From positions 4,154,001 through 4,218,000 of the forward strand of contig NZ_AP026978.1 in assembly GCF_027924405.1 (NCBI RefSeq): 64,000 nucleotides of DNA, given 5' to 3'. Of the stretch, positions 43,207 to 51,500 are shown piece after piece (the stretch's first letter is position 1; each line of letters opens with the position of its first letter). This DNA comes from Nocardia sputorum (GTDB lineage: Bacteria > Actinomycetota > Actinomycetes > Mycobacteriales > Mycobacteriaceae). The notes under the pieces are model-generated. The model was not told the DNA's origin. It worked only from the letters and a program-made list of their open reading frames with translations, and did not search any database. Made by a program: the position numbers and the translations under genes.

Positions 43207-43842
43207 ATGCGATCCCGGCCGCTGACTTTGATCCAGGACGACCTCATCGACTACGACAAGGCCATGGAGCGCATGGGCGAGCTGGTCGACGAACGCCATA
43301 GCGGCGCGCGGCCGGATACGCTGTGGCTGCTGAGCCATCCGCCGGTCTACACCGTCGGGCGCAGGACGCCGCTGGAGCACCTGCCCGATCCGGCTCACCA
43401 CATCCCGGTCGTGGAAACCACTCGTGGGGGCCAGCTCACCTATCACGGCCCCGGCCAGCTGGTCGGCTATCTCATCGTCCGGCTCGACTCCGGCGAAGGG
43501 GTTGTCGACTACATCCGGGAGGTCGAGTTCCGCCTGATCGAGGCACTCGGCCGACTGAACGTCCCTGCGGAACGCCGCGACACCCCACCGGGCTCGGAAC
43601 TGCTCACCGGGGTGTGGACCACCCGCACCGCCCGCAAAATCGTCTCCATCGGGATGCGCCAGAGCCGCGGGATCACCAGTCACGGCTTCGCGCTCAACGT
43701 GAACGGCGACCTCGAACCGTGGCACTGGGCCGTCGCCTGCGGGCTTCCCGACGTCGACATGACCTCCGTGGCCCGCGAGACCGGGGCGGCCACCATGGAA
43801 CAGGTGCGCCCGATCGTGGCCGCCGCGTTCGAGGCCGGCTGA
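43207..43842 (+). CDS. lipB: lipoyl(octanoyl) transferase LipB
   Basis: This 211-residue enzyme moves octanoyl from acyl carrier protein to lipoyl-dependent enzymes such as pyruvate dehydrogenase. RGGQLTYHGPGQLVGYLIV is the family signature, K in ARKIVSIG is the conserved lysine and C in VACGLPDVDMTSV is the acyl-carrying cysteine. All key residues are present. LipB normally sits beside lipA; here no lipA is near, and the neighbours are an unrelated membrane protein and a TetR gene. It may be a second copy. The ATG at 43207 is 78 bases after the preceding gene. Confidence 0.93.
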   Translation: MRSRPLTLIQDDLIDYDKAMERMGELVDERHSGARPDTLWLLSHPPVYTVGRRTPLEHLPDPAHHIPVVETTRGGQLTYHGPGQLVGYLIVRLDSGEGVVDYIREVEFRLIEALGRLNVPAERRDTPPGSELLTGVWTTRTARKIVSIGMRQSRGITSHGFALNVNGDLEPWHWAVACGLPDVDMTSVARETGAATMEQVRPIVAAAFEAG

Positions 43843-43893
43843 TCGTTCGGCACGCCGGGCGATCAGGCACCGCCACCGCCGATCCGGAGCGAC

Positions 43894-44508
43894 TCAGGAC
43901 GGCGCGCGAATGCCGTCGAGCACAAGCGCGACCACCGAATCCAGCGATGGCGGGTCCGCGACGGGCCGCGCCGCCAGCAGGGCGGACAAGACCTGGTCGT
44001 GGCAGATGCCCGCCAGCACGGCGACCGCGGCGTCGACCCGGGCGTCCGGCGCGAGGCGGCCGAGATCGCGTTCGGCGTGCAGATAGCCGGCCAGCCGATG
44101 CCGCCAGTCTCGCCGGGCATCCGATTCGGCGAAGCGGGCGAGTGCCGCGGGTTGGGCGAGCAGTCCGGCGATCACCGGCACGATCGCCCGGTGCAGGGCC
44201 AGCCCTCGGTCGAGGTAGACGCGCAAATTCGCTGCTACCGCACCGGTTCCTGCCTGCGGCAGCAGACCGAGTCCGCGTTGCACCTCGTCGACGTGCGCGC
44301 GCAGCGCGGCGGCGAGCAGTTCCTCCTTGTCGGCGAAATGGTTGTAGAGAACCCCGGTGGCGACCCCGGCCGCCCGCGCGATGGCACGGACGGTGAGACC
44401 GGCCGAACCCTGCTCCACCATCATCCGCTCAGCGGTCGCGATCAGATGAGCGCGTAGATCGCGGTCGTCGTCGCGATCGCTGAGGGCTGCGGCCTTTCTC
44501 GGTGCCAT
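43894..44508 (-). CDS. TetR family regulator
   Basis: This is a 204-residue repressor. The HTH (VRAIARAAGVATGVLYNHFA) is at about residues 42-61, and a C-terminal helical domain follows. The ATG at 44508 is five bases after the stop of the methyltransferase, so the two genes form one operon read leftward. The double palindrome just upstream of the methyltransferase at 45371-45408 is the natural binding site. The pair looks like an autoregulated unit sensing a small molecule. Confidence 0.9.
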   Translation of the reverse strand: MAPRKAAALSDRDDDRDLRAHLIATAERMMVEQGSAGLTVRAIARAAGVATGVLYNHFADKEELLAAALRAHVDEVQRGLGLLPQAGTGAVAANLRVYLDRGLALHRAIVPVIAGLLAQPAALARFAESDARRDWRHRLAGYLHAERDLGRLAPDARVDAAVAVLAGICHDQVLSALLAARPVADPPSLDSVVALVLDGIRAPS

Positions 44509-44513
44509 TCGGC

Positions 44514-45356
44514 CTACAGTAGCGGCGCCGACGCCGTGACCAGCCAGGCGGTGCCGCGCAGCCGGACGCCATCGGGTCGGTCGAACGGCCGCAATGCCTC
44601 GCGCAACGTACGCCGGGCATCCGCCTCGACCGTGGGGTCCACGAGGCTCAGCTGATGACGGATCGGGCCCCAGCCCAAGAGGAACTCGGCCGCGTCCGCG
44701 ATGTCGCGGCCCCAGATGCCGTCCGCCTCGACGCGCGCGCAGCCGATGTCGTCGAACCCCGCGGCCGACAGCACCTCGCGAACCCGCCCCGGATCGGAGA
44801 ACGAGGTGGGGCCGTGGCCGTCCTCCGGCCCGGCGTACGGGAAATGCGTGGCGAGCGCACCGAATACGGTGCCGAGATCCGTTCCGCCCAGTGCGGTCAT
44901 GGCCACGAACGCGAGGCGGCCCCCGGGTCGCAGCGCGCGGGCGATGTTGGTGAAGGCGGCGATCGGGTCGGCGAAGAACATGATCCCGAACCGGCTCATC
45001 ACCACGTCGAACGCGGCGGCGGGGAACGGGTGCACCTGCGCGTCGCCTTGCCGGAACGACACATTCGCGATGCCCTCTGCCCGCGCGCGGTCGCGGGCGC
45101 GGGCGAGCATCGGACCGGACAGGTCGAGACCGGTCGCCGATCCGGAGCCTGCCCGTGCGGCGGCCAATCGCGTCAATTGGCCGTTCCCGCAACCGATGTC
45201 CAGCACCCGATCGCCGTCCCGGATGTCCGCGGCGGCCAGCAGCGGCTCGTTGAACCCACTGTTGACCGCGTCGTATCGGCCGTCGTGCTCGGCCCAGTGC
45301 GCGCCTTCGTAACCGTTCCACGCCTGCGCCTGCGCGATGTTGACGATCTCGGTCAT
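44514..45356 (-). CDS. class I SAM-dependent methyltransferase
   Basis: This is a 280-residue methyltransferase of the Methyltransf_11/25 type. VLDIGCGNGQLTRLAA (motif I, near residue 52) binds SAM. FDVVMSRFGIMFFADP and LRPGGRLAFV are motifs II and III. It starts 15 bases inside the double TetR operator and precedes the TetR gene in one operon. The substrate is unknown. TetR-controlled methyltransferases often inactivate or export-mark toxic small molecules; that is inference. Confidence 0.9.
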   Translation of the reverse strand: MTEIVNIAQAQAWNGYEGAHWAEHDGRYDAVNSGFNEPLLAAADIRDGDRVLDIGCGNGQLTRLAAARAGSGSATGLDLSGPMLARARDRARAEGIANVSFRQGDAQVHPFPAAAFDVVMSRFGIMFFADPIAAFTNIARALRPGGRLAFVAMTALGGTDLGTVFGALATHFPYAGPEDGHGPTSFSDPGRVREVLSAAGFDDIGCARVEADGIWGRDIADAAEFLLGWGPIRHQLSLVDPTVEADARRTLREALRPFDRPDGVRLRGTAWLVTASAPLL

Positions 45357-45370
45357 CGAACCTCCTCGAA

Positions 45371-45408
45371 CATTATGAACACACGTTCATGAACATGCGT
45401 TCATAATG
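45371..45408. promoter_or_regulatory. double overlapping TetR operator
   Basis: Two 16-base palindromes, ATGAACACACGTTCAT (45375-45390) and ATGAACATGCGTTCAT (45389-45404), overlap by two bases. The whole block is bounded by perfect 10-base arms CATTATGAAC and GTTCATAATG. It lies 15 bases upstream of the methyltransferase start. Two dimers should bind cooperatively. Confidence 0.8.
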
Positions 45409-45827
45409 ACTCCTAGCGCCGCCGAGGTCAATGCGCTGGCCCTATCTCGGGGCGGGCGGCAGGTTCTCGGAAACGAAAACGGTCACCTCGAGCGCGTGCC
45501 GCGGGCCCCGAACGCGCGCGCGGCGCCAAGGCGCGCATGCCCGCCTTCACGACGTTCGCGTAGGCGGTGGTCGCGGCCCGATCCGTGCGCCCGCACTGAT
45601 CCCTCGACCACATCCTCGCTTTCGCGCATCGACATCCGAGCCTTGCCGCCCCTCCGTTCGCGACACTATGCGTTACCAGACGTATCCCAAACGCAGGAGC
45701 CAGTGGTGCTGGCCCAGCACAGAATCCGCGCGTCGATTCGCGCGGGCCGCACGGCGTGTGAAGAATGCTCGCAATCGCGAAAGTAATTGTCCGCCTGGGG
45801 ATAACGTGCCATATGGAGCGGACGGGA
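45409..45827. other. intergenic region, mostly without recognisable content
   Basis: Open frames here lack coding character and ribosome sites. The only notable element is the second copy of the TTGTC-CCTGGGGATAAC motif at 45787-45805. Confidence 0.4.
45787..45805 (+). promoter_or_regulatory. TTGTC-CCTGGGGATAAC motif, copy 2
   Basis: TTGTCCGCCTGGGGATAAC differs from the copy at 12589-12607 in two bases. It ends 22 bases before the ATG of a small membrane protein. Confidence 0.45.
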
Positions 45828-46022
45828 ATGACTGGAGAAATATCGGTGGTATTGCTGTGGGTGGCGATCGTCGGCATCGTCGTGGTTCTGCTCGGCGGTG
45901 CGGCCGCGGCCATGGTGTGGGATCCGGATTCCCGCCGCAGAGCCCGGGCAACCCGCAAGGGCGTCGCCCTGCCGTTGACGAGCATGCCGTCAGCGGGCGA
46001 CAGGTGGCCGCGCAGGCCCTGA
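45828..46022 (+). CDS. small single-pass membrane protein
   Basis: This is a 64-residue protein with one hydrophobic helix (VVLLWVAIVGIVVVLLGGAA, about residues 7-26) and a basic cytoplasmic tail (DSRRRARATRKG). GGAG is nine bases before the ATG at 45828; an in-frame ATG at 45813 is possible but poorly placed. The upstream motif shared with the XRE-TPR gene supports real expression. No function can be assigned. Confidence 0.5.
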   Translation: MTGEISVVLLWVAIVGIVVVLLGGAAAAMVWDPDSRRRARATRKGVALPLTSMPSAGDRWPRRP

Positions 46023-46245
46023 GACATCGTCGGCCGACCCCGGGCATGCCTTTCCGCCGGGTCCGGCCAGTTGAGCGGCCCGCAGCGGAGCCAGGCAATG
46101 TTGCCGGACAGTTGCCAATTCTGTCGCATGTCAGGCTTCCGAGGGCATGTGCACCAGGTACGGTGCGGGATACGAGCACTGCGCTGGTCATTCGCGAGCA
46201 CCTGCGCGCGGCACCGAGTACCCCGAACGAGACGGAGGCGCGGCA

Positions 46246-47211
46246 GTGACAGAAGCCACGACCGGGCCGTGGCCGGCGTTGCGGGTGGACGACTGGACGC
46301 CCACGCGAGAGACGCTGCACATGTGGACGCAGATCGTCGGCAAAATCCGGCTCTCGCACGCTCCGCTGGTCAACCATTGGTGGCAGGTCACCTTCTACGT
46401 CAGCCCGAGGGGACTGACCACCTCCGCCATCCCGCACCCCACCGGGTGCTTCGACATCGAATTCGACTTCCTCGATCATCGACTGCACATCCGGTCCAGC
46501 GACGGCCGGAACCGGCAGGTCGCGCTCGAACCCAAGCCGGTCGCGGCCTTCTACGCCGAAACCGTCGAGGCGCTCGGCGAACTCGGCGTGCCGGTGCACA
46601 TCCAGGCCAGGCCCAACGAGGTCGAACCCGCCATCCCGTTCGCCGAGGACTACGAGCATCGCTCCTATGACGCGGCGGCCGCCACGTTGTTCTGGCGGCA
46701 ACTGCTCGCCGCCGATCGCGTCATGCACGAGTTCCGTTCGCGCTTCATCGGCAAAGTGAGCCCGGTGCACTTCTTCTGGGGAGCGATGGATTTGGCGTGC
46801 ACCAGATTCTCCGGGCGAGCAGCTCCTCGGCACCCAGGGGGCGCACCCAACTGCGGCGACTGGGTCATGGTCGAGGGCTACTCGCACGAACTGAGCAGTT
46901 GCGGCTTCTGGCCTGGCGGCGGAGCGGAAGGCGCCTTCTACGCCTACGCGTATCCGGAGCCCGAGGGATTCGCCGAGTACCCGGTCGGTCCGCCGGACGC
47001 CTTCTACAGCCGGGAGAACGGCCAATTCCTCCTGCCCTACGAGGCGGTTCGCACGTCCGCGGCGCCTGAGCGCGCACTGCTCGAGTTCCTCGACACGACG
47101 TATGCGGCCGCCGCCGAACTCGGCCACTGGGACCGCGCCGCGTTGGAGGCCGACCCGGACCGCTGGCAGCGCGAACGCGGGTCGCGCGGCCCAGCCGAGA
47201 CGCGACGGTAA
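46246..47211 (+). CDS. DUF5996 family protein
   Basis: This 321-residue cytosolic protein matches DUF5996, a family common in actinobacteria without known function. The opening WTPTRETLHMWTQIVGKIRL and the segment VSPVHFFWGAMDLACTRFSG are characteristic, as is a tryptophan- and histidine-rich core (HWWQVTFYVSPRGL). GGAGG is seven bases before the GTG at 46246. It stands alone. No catalytic site can be proposed with confidence. Confidence 0.85.
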   Translation: MTEATTGPWPALRVDDWTPTRETLHMWTQIVGKIRLSHAPLVNHWWQVTFYVSPRGLTTSAIPHPTGCFDIEFDFLDHRLHIRSSDGRNRQVALEPKPVAAFYAETVEALGELGVPVHIQARPNEVEPAIPFAEDYEHRSYDAAAATLFWRQLLAADRVMHEFRSRFIGKVSPVHFFWGAMDLACTRFSGRAAPRHPGGAPNCGDWVMVEGYSHELSSCGFWPGGGAEGAFYAYAYPEPEGFAEYPVGPPDAFYSRENGQFLLPYEAVRTSAAPERALLEFLDTTYAAAAELGHWDRAALEADPDRWQRERGSRGPAETRR

Positions 47212-47504
47212 CCGGCTCAGCCGGGTGAACGATGCGGCCTCGACGGTCGCGCGTCGCCAATCCAACAGGCCGGTCGCCCTCTTCGCATGCGTGGCACGCG
47301 GACCGGATGCGCTCCGCATGGTTTGAGGCGCACACTCTCCGGTTACCTGAACAACGGCACGTTGCACAGGTCAAGATCGAGCGCGCAGCCATGTAGTACT
47401 CGATTGACGCAGGTAGAGCGCCTTTGTTCCCATGAGTGGGAAAAATCAGTGCCAACGACTCACTGATCAATGTATCGTTATATGACGGCACGTTAATCGA
47501 CGGG

Positions 47505-47777
47505 ATGAAACTAATGCACAACACGAGGAAGCGCGTGACAGTGCGTCGAGTGGTGGCCTCGGCGCTGATCGGTGGGTCGGTCTTCACGGCGGCGGCGGTC
47601 GCTTCGCCCGAACCTTTTGTCACCACCACAGCGGACCGGTACTCGCACAACCCCGCCGACAAGCGCGGTTCCGGTGTCGGCGAGCGGTCCAGGAGCAGCA
47701 ACCACGGCGGATACCGTGGACGCAACGAGCGTCCGTGCCAGTACACCCCGGAGGGTTACTGCACCGGCGGGCGCTGA
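47505..47777 (+). CDS. small secreted protein
   Basis: This is a protein of about 90 residues with a signal peptide (VVASALIGGSVFTAAAVASP). The mature part of about 55 residues is rich in Arg, Gly, Ser and Tyr and has two cysteines near the end (CQYTPEGYCTGGR) that could form a disulfide. ATG 47505 or 47514 may be the start. The upstream 100 bases are much richer in AT than the surroundings, as expected for a promoter or recently acquired DNA. It resembles no family I know. Confidence 0.55.
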   Translation: MKLMHNTRKRVTVRRVVASALIGGSVFTAAAVASPEPFVTTTADRYSHNPADKRGSGVGERSRSSNHGGYRGRNERPCQYTPEGYCTGGR

Positions 47778-47853
47778 TTCCGGCCCACTCGCCCTCCCCG
47801 CGGCGAGCCGGGATCGCTCGGGCGGCCCGAACGGGCCGCCCTTCCGCGTGGCA

Positions 47854-48405
47854 TCAGACCTCGGCGGGACCGTAGTCCAAGTGGACGACGCCGTTGGCGT
47901 AGACCTCCTGCTCTTTGAGCGCGAGCTTGGTCGCCTCGACGCCGTCGCCCCACAGCCGCTTGCCCTTGCCGAGCGCTATCGGGTACACGAACAGGTGCAG
48001 GTCGTCGACCAAGCCGTCCGCGAGCAGCGCCCGCACCAGCGTGCCGCTGCCACTGACATAGATGACGCCGTCGACCTCGTCCTTCAGCTTGCGGATGACA
48101 TCCGGGTCGTAAGCGCCCAGACGGGTGCTGTTGGCCCATTCCACCTGCGGCTCCCGCGCACCCACCACATACTTGATCGTGTCGTTGAAGAACGGCGCGC
48201 CCGGGTCGTCCTCGGCGGTGCGGGTCGACCAGGCCGGGGCGAACATCTCGAACGTGGTGCGGCCCAGCAGGATCGCCTTCGACGCCGAGGTGATCGCGCC
48301 CAGGGTCTCCCCCATCTTCGGGTCGAACCCGTATTCGAAGGTCCAGGACGGATCCTCGTACACCCCGTCGAGGGCGATGAATTCGTGCACTGCGATGGTG
48401 CCCAT
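47854..48405 (-). CDS. dihydrofolate reductase-like (RibD C-terminal) family protein
   Basis: This 183-residue protein has the fold of the RibD C-terminal reductase domain. It starts IAVHEFIALDGVYEDPSW, has ILLGRTTFEMFAPAW, and keeps the NADPH segment IYVSGSGTLVRALLADGLVD, and ends with the LFVYPIALGKGKRLW strand. AAAGGA is well spaced before the ATG. Members are stand-alone reductases of unknown substrate, often found near stress or resistance genes. It is not the folate enzyme itself. Confidence 0.9.
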   Translation of the reverse strand: MGTIAVHEFIALDGVYEDPSWTFEYGFDPKMGETLGAITSASKAILLGRTTFEMFAPAWSTRTAEDDPGAPFFNDTIKYVVGAREPQVEWANSTRLGAYDPDVIRKLKDEVDGVIYVSGSGTLVRALLADGLVDDLHLFVYPIALGKGKRLWGDGVEATKLALKEQEVYANGVVHLDYGPAEV

Positions 48406-48944
48406 CGGTTTCCTTTCACGTGCGGCGGTCGCCGGGTGCGGCCGGTCTCGGTGTCGAGAACGACTCTGCTGGCACCGCCATACGATTTGTTTACGGTCGG
48501 TCCGTCACCGGCGCACCGACTCGGTTCGCGGTTGCTTTCTACCGCACGAACGGCGATTCGGCCCGTTCCGCGCGCAAGGCGCACGCCCACCACAAGAGCT
48601 GGGTGGCCAGCTTCCGTCGCTCGCGAAGCGCTGCCGGGCCTTGGTGATGGTCACGGTACGCCGGATGGGCACGGCGTTCAGTTCGCCGAAAACGTGCGGT
48701 ATGAGCGGCGGCGTGACCGCCCGTGGCGAGCTCTCTTTCCGGCACTGGAACGGCACGCGCGCACGGCCGCGCGGCTGTTCGCCGAGCGATCCCGCGCGAT
48801 CCTGCGGCCGAGGCCGTACTGAGCATCGCCGCCACCTGACGCACACGTGGAGCGCCGCTGTCCGGCGGCGCAGTCGGCGCGGACAGAAGAACACCGGCCC
48901 GACGGTGAGCGTCGAGCCGGTGCGTCACGAATCCGCGCCGTGGG
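48406..48944. other. region without a supported gene
   Basis: Several open frames cross this stretch, but none has a ribosome site, a plausible start and coding-like composition together. One frame near 48680-48823 (ending VRYERRRDRPWRALFPALER plus a tail) has a protein-like look and may be a gene remnant. Confidence 0.4.
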
Positions 48945-49229
48945 TCAGCCGATGATCGCGTTCATGATCGTGCCCGCACTCGTCGCCACCGCGCCGCCGG
49001 CCATCGCGCTGGCGACCATCTTCGGCGACTGGAGAGTGCCGCCGTTCCATTTCTCCCACGCGAACCTGCCGCCCCCGTAGGTGATCGCCGTGATTCCGGA
49101 CAACTGGACCAACCAGGTGAAGTAACGGCCCATCTGCATCAGTTTGTCCGCGAGCGGCGGCTCTTCCGCGGTCGGATTTTCGAACTGCGCGATCACGGTG
49201 TCGTGCAGCGCGGCGAGAATCATGCTCAC
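48945..49229 (-). CDS. small membrane protein, VirB2/TrbC-like topology
   Basis: This 94-residue protein has a charged N-terminus (AQFENPTAEEPPLADKLMQM) and two hydrophobic stretches (YFTWLVQLSGITAITYGGG and MVASAMAGGAVATSAGTIMN). A short loop containing WEKWNGG separates them. AAGGAG is seven bases before the GTG at 49229. The layout recalls small pilin-like or holin-like proteins of actinomycete mobile elements, but no transfer genes are in the window. Family assignment is tentative. Confidence 0.6.
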   Translation of the reverse strand: MSMILAALHDTVIAQFENPTAEEPPLADKLMQMGRYFTWLVQLSGITAITYGGGRFAWEKWNGGTLQSPKMVASAMAGGAVATSAGTIMNAIIG

Positions 49230-49448
49230 GTTCGTGCTCCTTTTCGCATGCCGAGGTGATGCCGGAGACAGATTCGAGCGAAAGAACCGCGCCACCGAAG
49301 AAGTCCGGCGCGCGACGGGCACTGCGACGCCCACGGCCGCCGATTCGGCGGTCCCGTGTCGTGTCCTGCTTTCCTGCCGGGAAAGTGGAGACAAGATCAA
49401 TTAGACCGCACGGCGCGAATGTATTCCCCGCGACACACCGCGCCACGC

Positions 49449-49604
49449 ATGATCGAACTCACAGCCGACTGCCCTGCCGGAGGAGGCTGCGACGACTACG
49501 ATTTCACTAGGTGCGGGACCGACATGTCGGTGCAGTGCGGCGCCGAACCTTCCGCTGAGATCACCGTGACCGCGGGGAGGGCACAATGCACACCGCTTTC
49601 TTGA
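49449..49604 (+). CDS. possible cysteine-containing small protein
   Basis: This is an open frame of 51 codons (starting IELTADCPAGGGCDDYDFTR) with five cysteines. Its end overlaps the next small gene by 19 bases. No ribosome site is seen. It may be coding in tandem with the membrane peptide, or a chance frame. Confidence 0.25.
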   Translation: MIELTADCPAGGGCDDYDFTRCGTDMSVQCGAEPSAEITVTAGRAQCTPLS

Positions 49605-49741
49605 TTCCACTGCTCATCACGCTGTTGATCGTCACCGCGACGGCCGTCGTGGCCGGTTACGCCACCGCTGTCGCCGCCTATTGGTGCGAGCTGCGCTCCA
49701 CCGAAAGGCACGGCGGCCGGCCGAATATTTCGCCGCGCTGA
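49586..49741 (+). CDS. 51-residue membrane peptide
   Basis: This short gene has an excellent ribosome site, GGAGG six bases before the ATG. It encodes a peptide with one hydrophobic helix (IPLLITLLIVTATAVVAGYA) followed by a short polar tail (CELRSTERHGG). Such peptides may act as membrane regulators or toxins. It is convergent with the organosulfur operon. No homologue is recognised. Confidence 0.5.
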   Translation: MHTAFLIPLLITLLIVTATAVVAGYATAVAAYWCELRSTERHGGRPNISPR

Positions 49742-49805
49742 CGTTTCCTCGAACACGCCGAACGGGCCGGGTATCCCGCGGCACCCCGGCCCGCCGTTCG
49801 TCCGA

Positions 49806-50747
49806 TCAGACCGTTACGCCGGATTTCGCGGTGACCGTCTCGCCGATCCACGGCAGCACCGCGTCCCGCACCCGCACCGTCCGCGGCAGCAGGCCATTGG
49901 CGGCCAGCAGATCGGCCGCGTGCTGCTGTTCGTCGAGGAATTCCGCGGAGACGGGTTCGACGCCGAAGGGCCTGCCGCGCAGCGCGGCCTCCCACGCGTC
50001 CAGGCTCGCGGTCCCGCCGCGAGCTGTCACGTCGTCGACGAAGTACCTGGCGGCCGCGCGCGGGTTGTCCTTGATCCACGCGTCCGACTGCTGCAAAGCG
50101 GTGATGATCGCCGTGAGCGCCGCGGGATCGCCTTCGGCGAAGTCCCGGCGGGTGAACCACAGCGAGGGGTGGCTGAACAGCGACTCGGTGTCCACGAGCG
50201 TCCGCAGGTCGGCGGCCGCCTCGATCGCGGCCAGACCCGGATAGGCGCCGACCCAGGCGTCCAGATCGCCGCGCAGCAGCGCCGCGCCGCCGTCGTGCAC
50301 GTCGGTGTCCACCGGCTCGACGTCCTTCCACGCCAGGCCCGCGCGGTCCAGTGCGAGCAGGGCGAGGGTGGTCTGCCAGGAACCGTGCGCGATGCCGACC
50401 CGCTTGCCCTTCAGATCCAGCACCGTCTCGATGCCGGAATCGGCCCTGGTGACCAGGCGGCCGTTCTCCACCCGCGGCCCGGAGATGCCGACGTAGACGA
50501 TGTCGCGTCCGTTCGCGAGCGCGGTCAGCGGCGGCGTGAAGCCCGTGCCGATGAAGTCGTAACCGCCGTCGAACAGATGATCGGAATGCAGCGACGGAAG
50601 TCCCGACCGCGGGTCGACCGGCGCGGGGCGTGGCAGGTCGCGCAGGTCGACCCATTCCACGTCGGGCAGCAGGTTCTCCAGGATGCCGCGGTGGCGCAGG
50701 ACGAACAGGGAATTGTTGTGCGGGAAGTAGCCGACACGAATGGTCAT
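49806..50747 (-). CDS. SsuA/TauA-fold protein without signal peptide
   Basis: This 313-residue protein has the periplasmic binding fold of the sulfonate/nitrate group (RVGYFPHNNSLFVLRHRGIL, then VLDLKGKRVGIAHGSWQTTL). It starts directly with the first strand and lacks a signal peptide or lipobox, so it should remain in the cytoplasm. GAGGAG is well placed before the ATG at 50747. It is the last gene of the eight-gene organosulfur operon, which already has a lipoprotein SBP and a cytosolic DszB-like protein of the same fold. It could be an enzyme like DszB, but I do not see DszB's Cys-His-Arg set. Confidence 0.75.
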   Translation of the reverse strand: MTIRVGYFPHNNSLFVLRHRGILENLLPDVEWVDLRDLPRPAPVDPRSGLPSLHSDHLFDGGYDFIGTGFTPPLTALANGRDIVYVGISGPRVENGRLVTRADSGIETVLDLKGKRVGIAHGSWQTTLALLALDRAGLAWKDVEPVDTDVHDGGAALLRGDLDAWVGAYPGLAAIEAAADLRTLVDTESLFSHPSLWFTRRDFAEGDPAALTAIITALQQSDAWIKDNPRAAARYFVDDVTARGGTASLDAWEAALRGRPFGVEPVSAEFLDEQQHAADLLAANGLLPRTVRVRDAVLPWIGETVTAKSGVTV

Positions 50748-50779
50748 GATCGCTCCTCGATTCGGATGTGCGGCGCCGG

Positions 50780-51487
50780 TCAGATCAGGCCGCGGCGGCG
50801 GGCCTCGTCGGCGAGGCCGGTGCGGCTCCACTGCACCGCGAGGTTGGACGGATCGAAATCGACCGAGCCGCCGAGCGTTTCGGCGATCGCCTGATACTGC
50901 GCGCCCTCCTCGAGCAGCACGACGAACTTTGCCAGCTCCAACAGCCCAGCCCGCCCGATGACGTTCGCACCACCGTTGGCCTCGAAGATCGCGACCAGGT
51001 CCGGGTCCTCGACCAGCTGGGACAGGATGAAATCGCCCGCGCCGACGCTGCGGTCGATGTGCGGCGGGACCGCCCGGGACAGGGTGAGCCGCTGCGCGGC
51101 CGCGTAGCGGATCGGGAGCGTGCGATGGGTTTGCGCCCACCCGCCCAGCCACGGGGTGTGGATGTGCACCACGGAAGTGATCTCCGGATGCGCGCGGAAC
51201 ACCTTCGCGTAACCGGTGACGAATCCGGCGGAGCCCGTCCCGGACAGCACCTCGCCGTCGAAGGTGGCGACCACCGGCGCGATGGTGCGGTCGTCGGCCC
51301 ACGGCCCCGGCTCGTTCAGGGCGACGGCGATCTCCTCGCCGGGCACGCGTTCGACGAAGTTGACGGTGCCGTTGCCGGAGACGGTGCCGGTCTCCCGGAA
51401 CACTCGGAAGGCTTTCTCGGCGTCGCGGGTCGCGGCGGCCACGAACGCGGTGACGGACTCCGGCAACCGGGTCTCGGTGGTGGTCAT
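50780..51487 (-). CDS. class II aldolase/adducin-like protein
   Basis: This 235-residue protein has the class II aldolase fold. VVHIHTPWLGGWA carries the H-x-H zinc ligands, and SGNGTVNFVERVPGEEIAV is the phosphate- or carboxylate-binding loop region. AGGAG precedes the ATG. It lies between an SsuD-type monooxygenase and the SBP-fold protein in the organosulfur operon. It could break or rearrange the carbon skeleton released after C-S cleavage. Members include fuculose-phosphate aldolase and decarboxylases; the exact reaction is open. Confidence 0.85.
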   Translation of the reverse strand: MTTTETRLPESVTAFVAAATRDAEKAFRVFRETGTVSGNGTVNFVERVPGEEIAVALNEPGPWADDRTIAPVVATFDGEVLSGTGSAGFVTGYAKVFRAHPEITSVVHIHTPWLGGWAQTHRTLPIRYAAAQRLTLSRAVPPHIDRSVGAGDFILSQLVEDPDLVAIFEANGGANVIGRAGLLELAKFVVLLEEGAQYQAIAETLGGSVDFDPSNLAVQWSRTGLADEARRRGLI

Positions 51488-51500
51488 GGTCTCTCCTGAA

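Noticed and set aside
47572..48822. 416-codon plus-strand open frame overlapping the secreted protein and the reductase gene
   Set aside because: It runs antisense to the reductase gene and starts inside another gene. Only its last 45 codons look protein-like, which is too little to call a gene.
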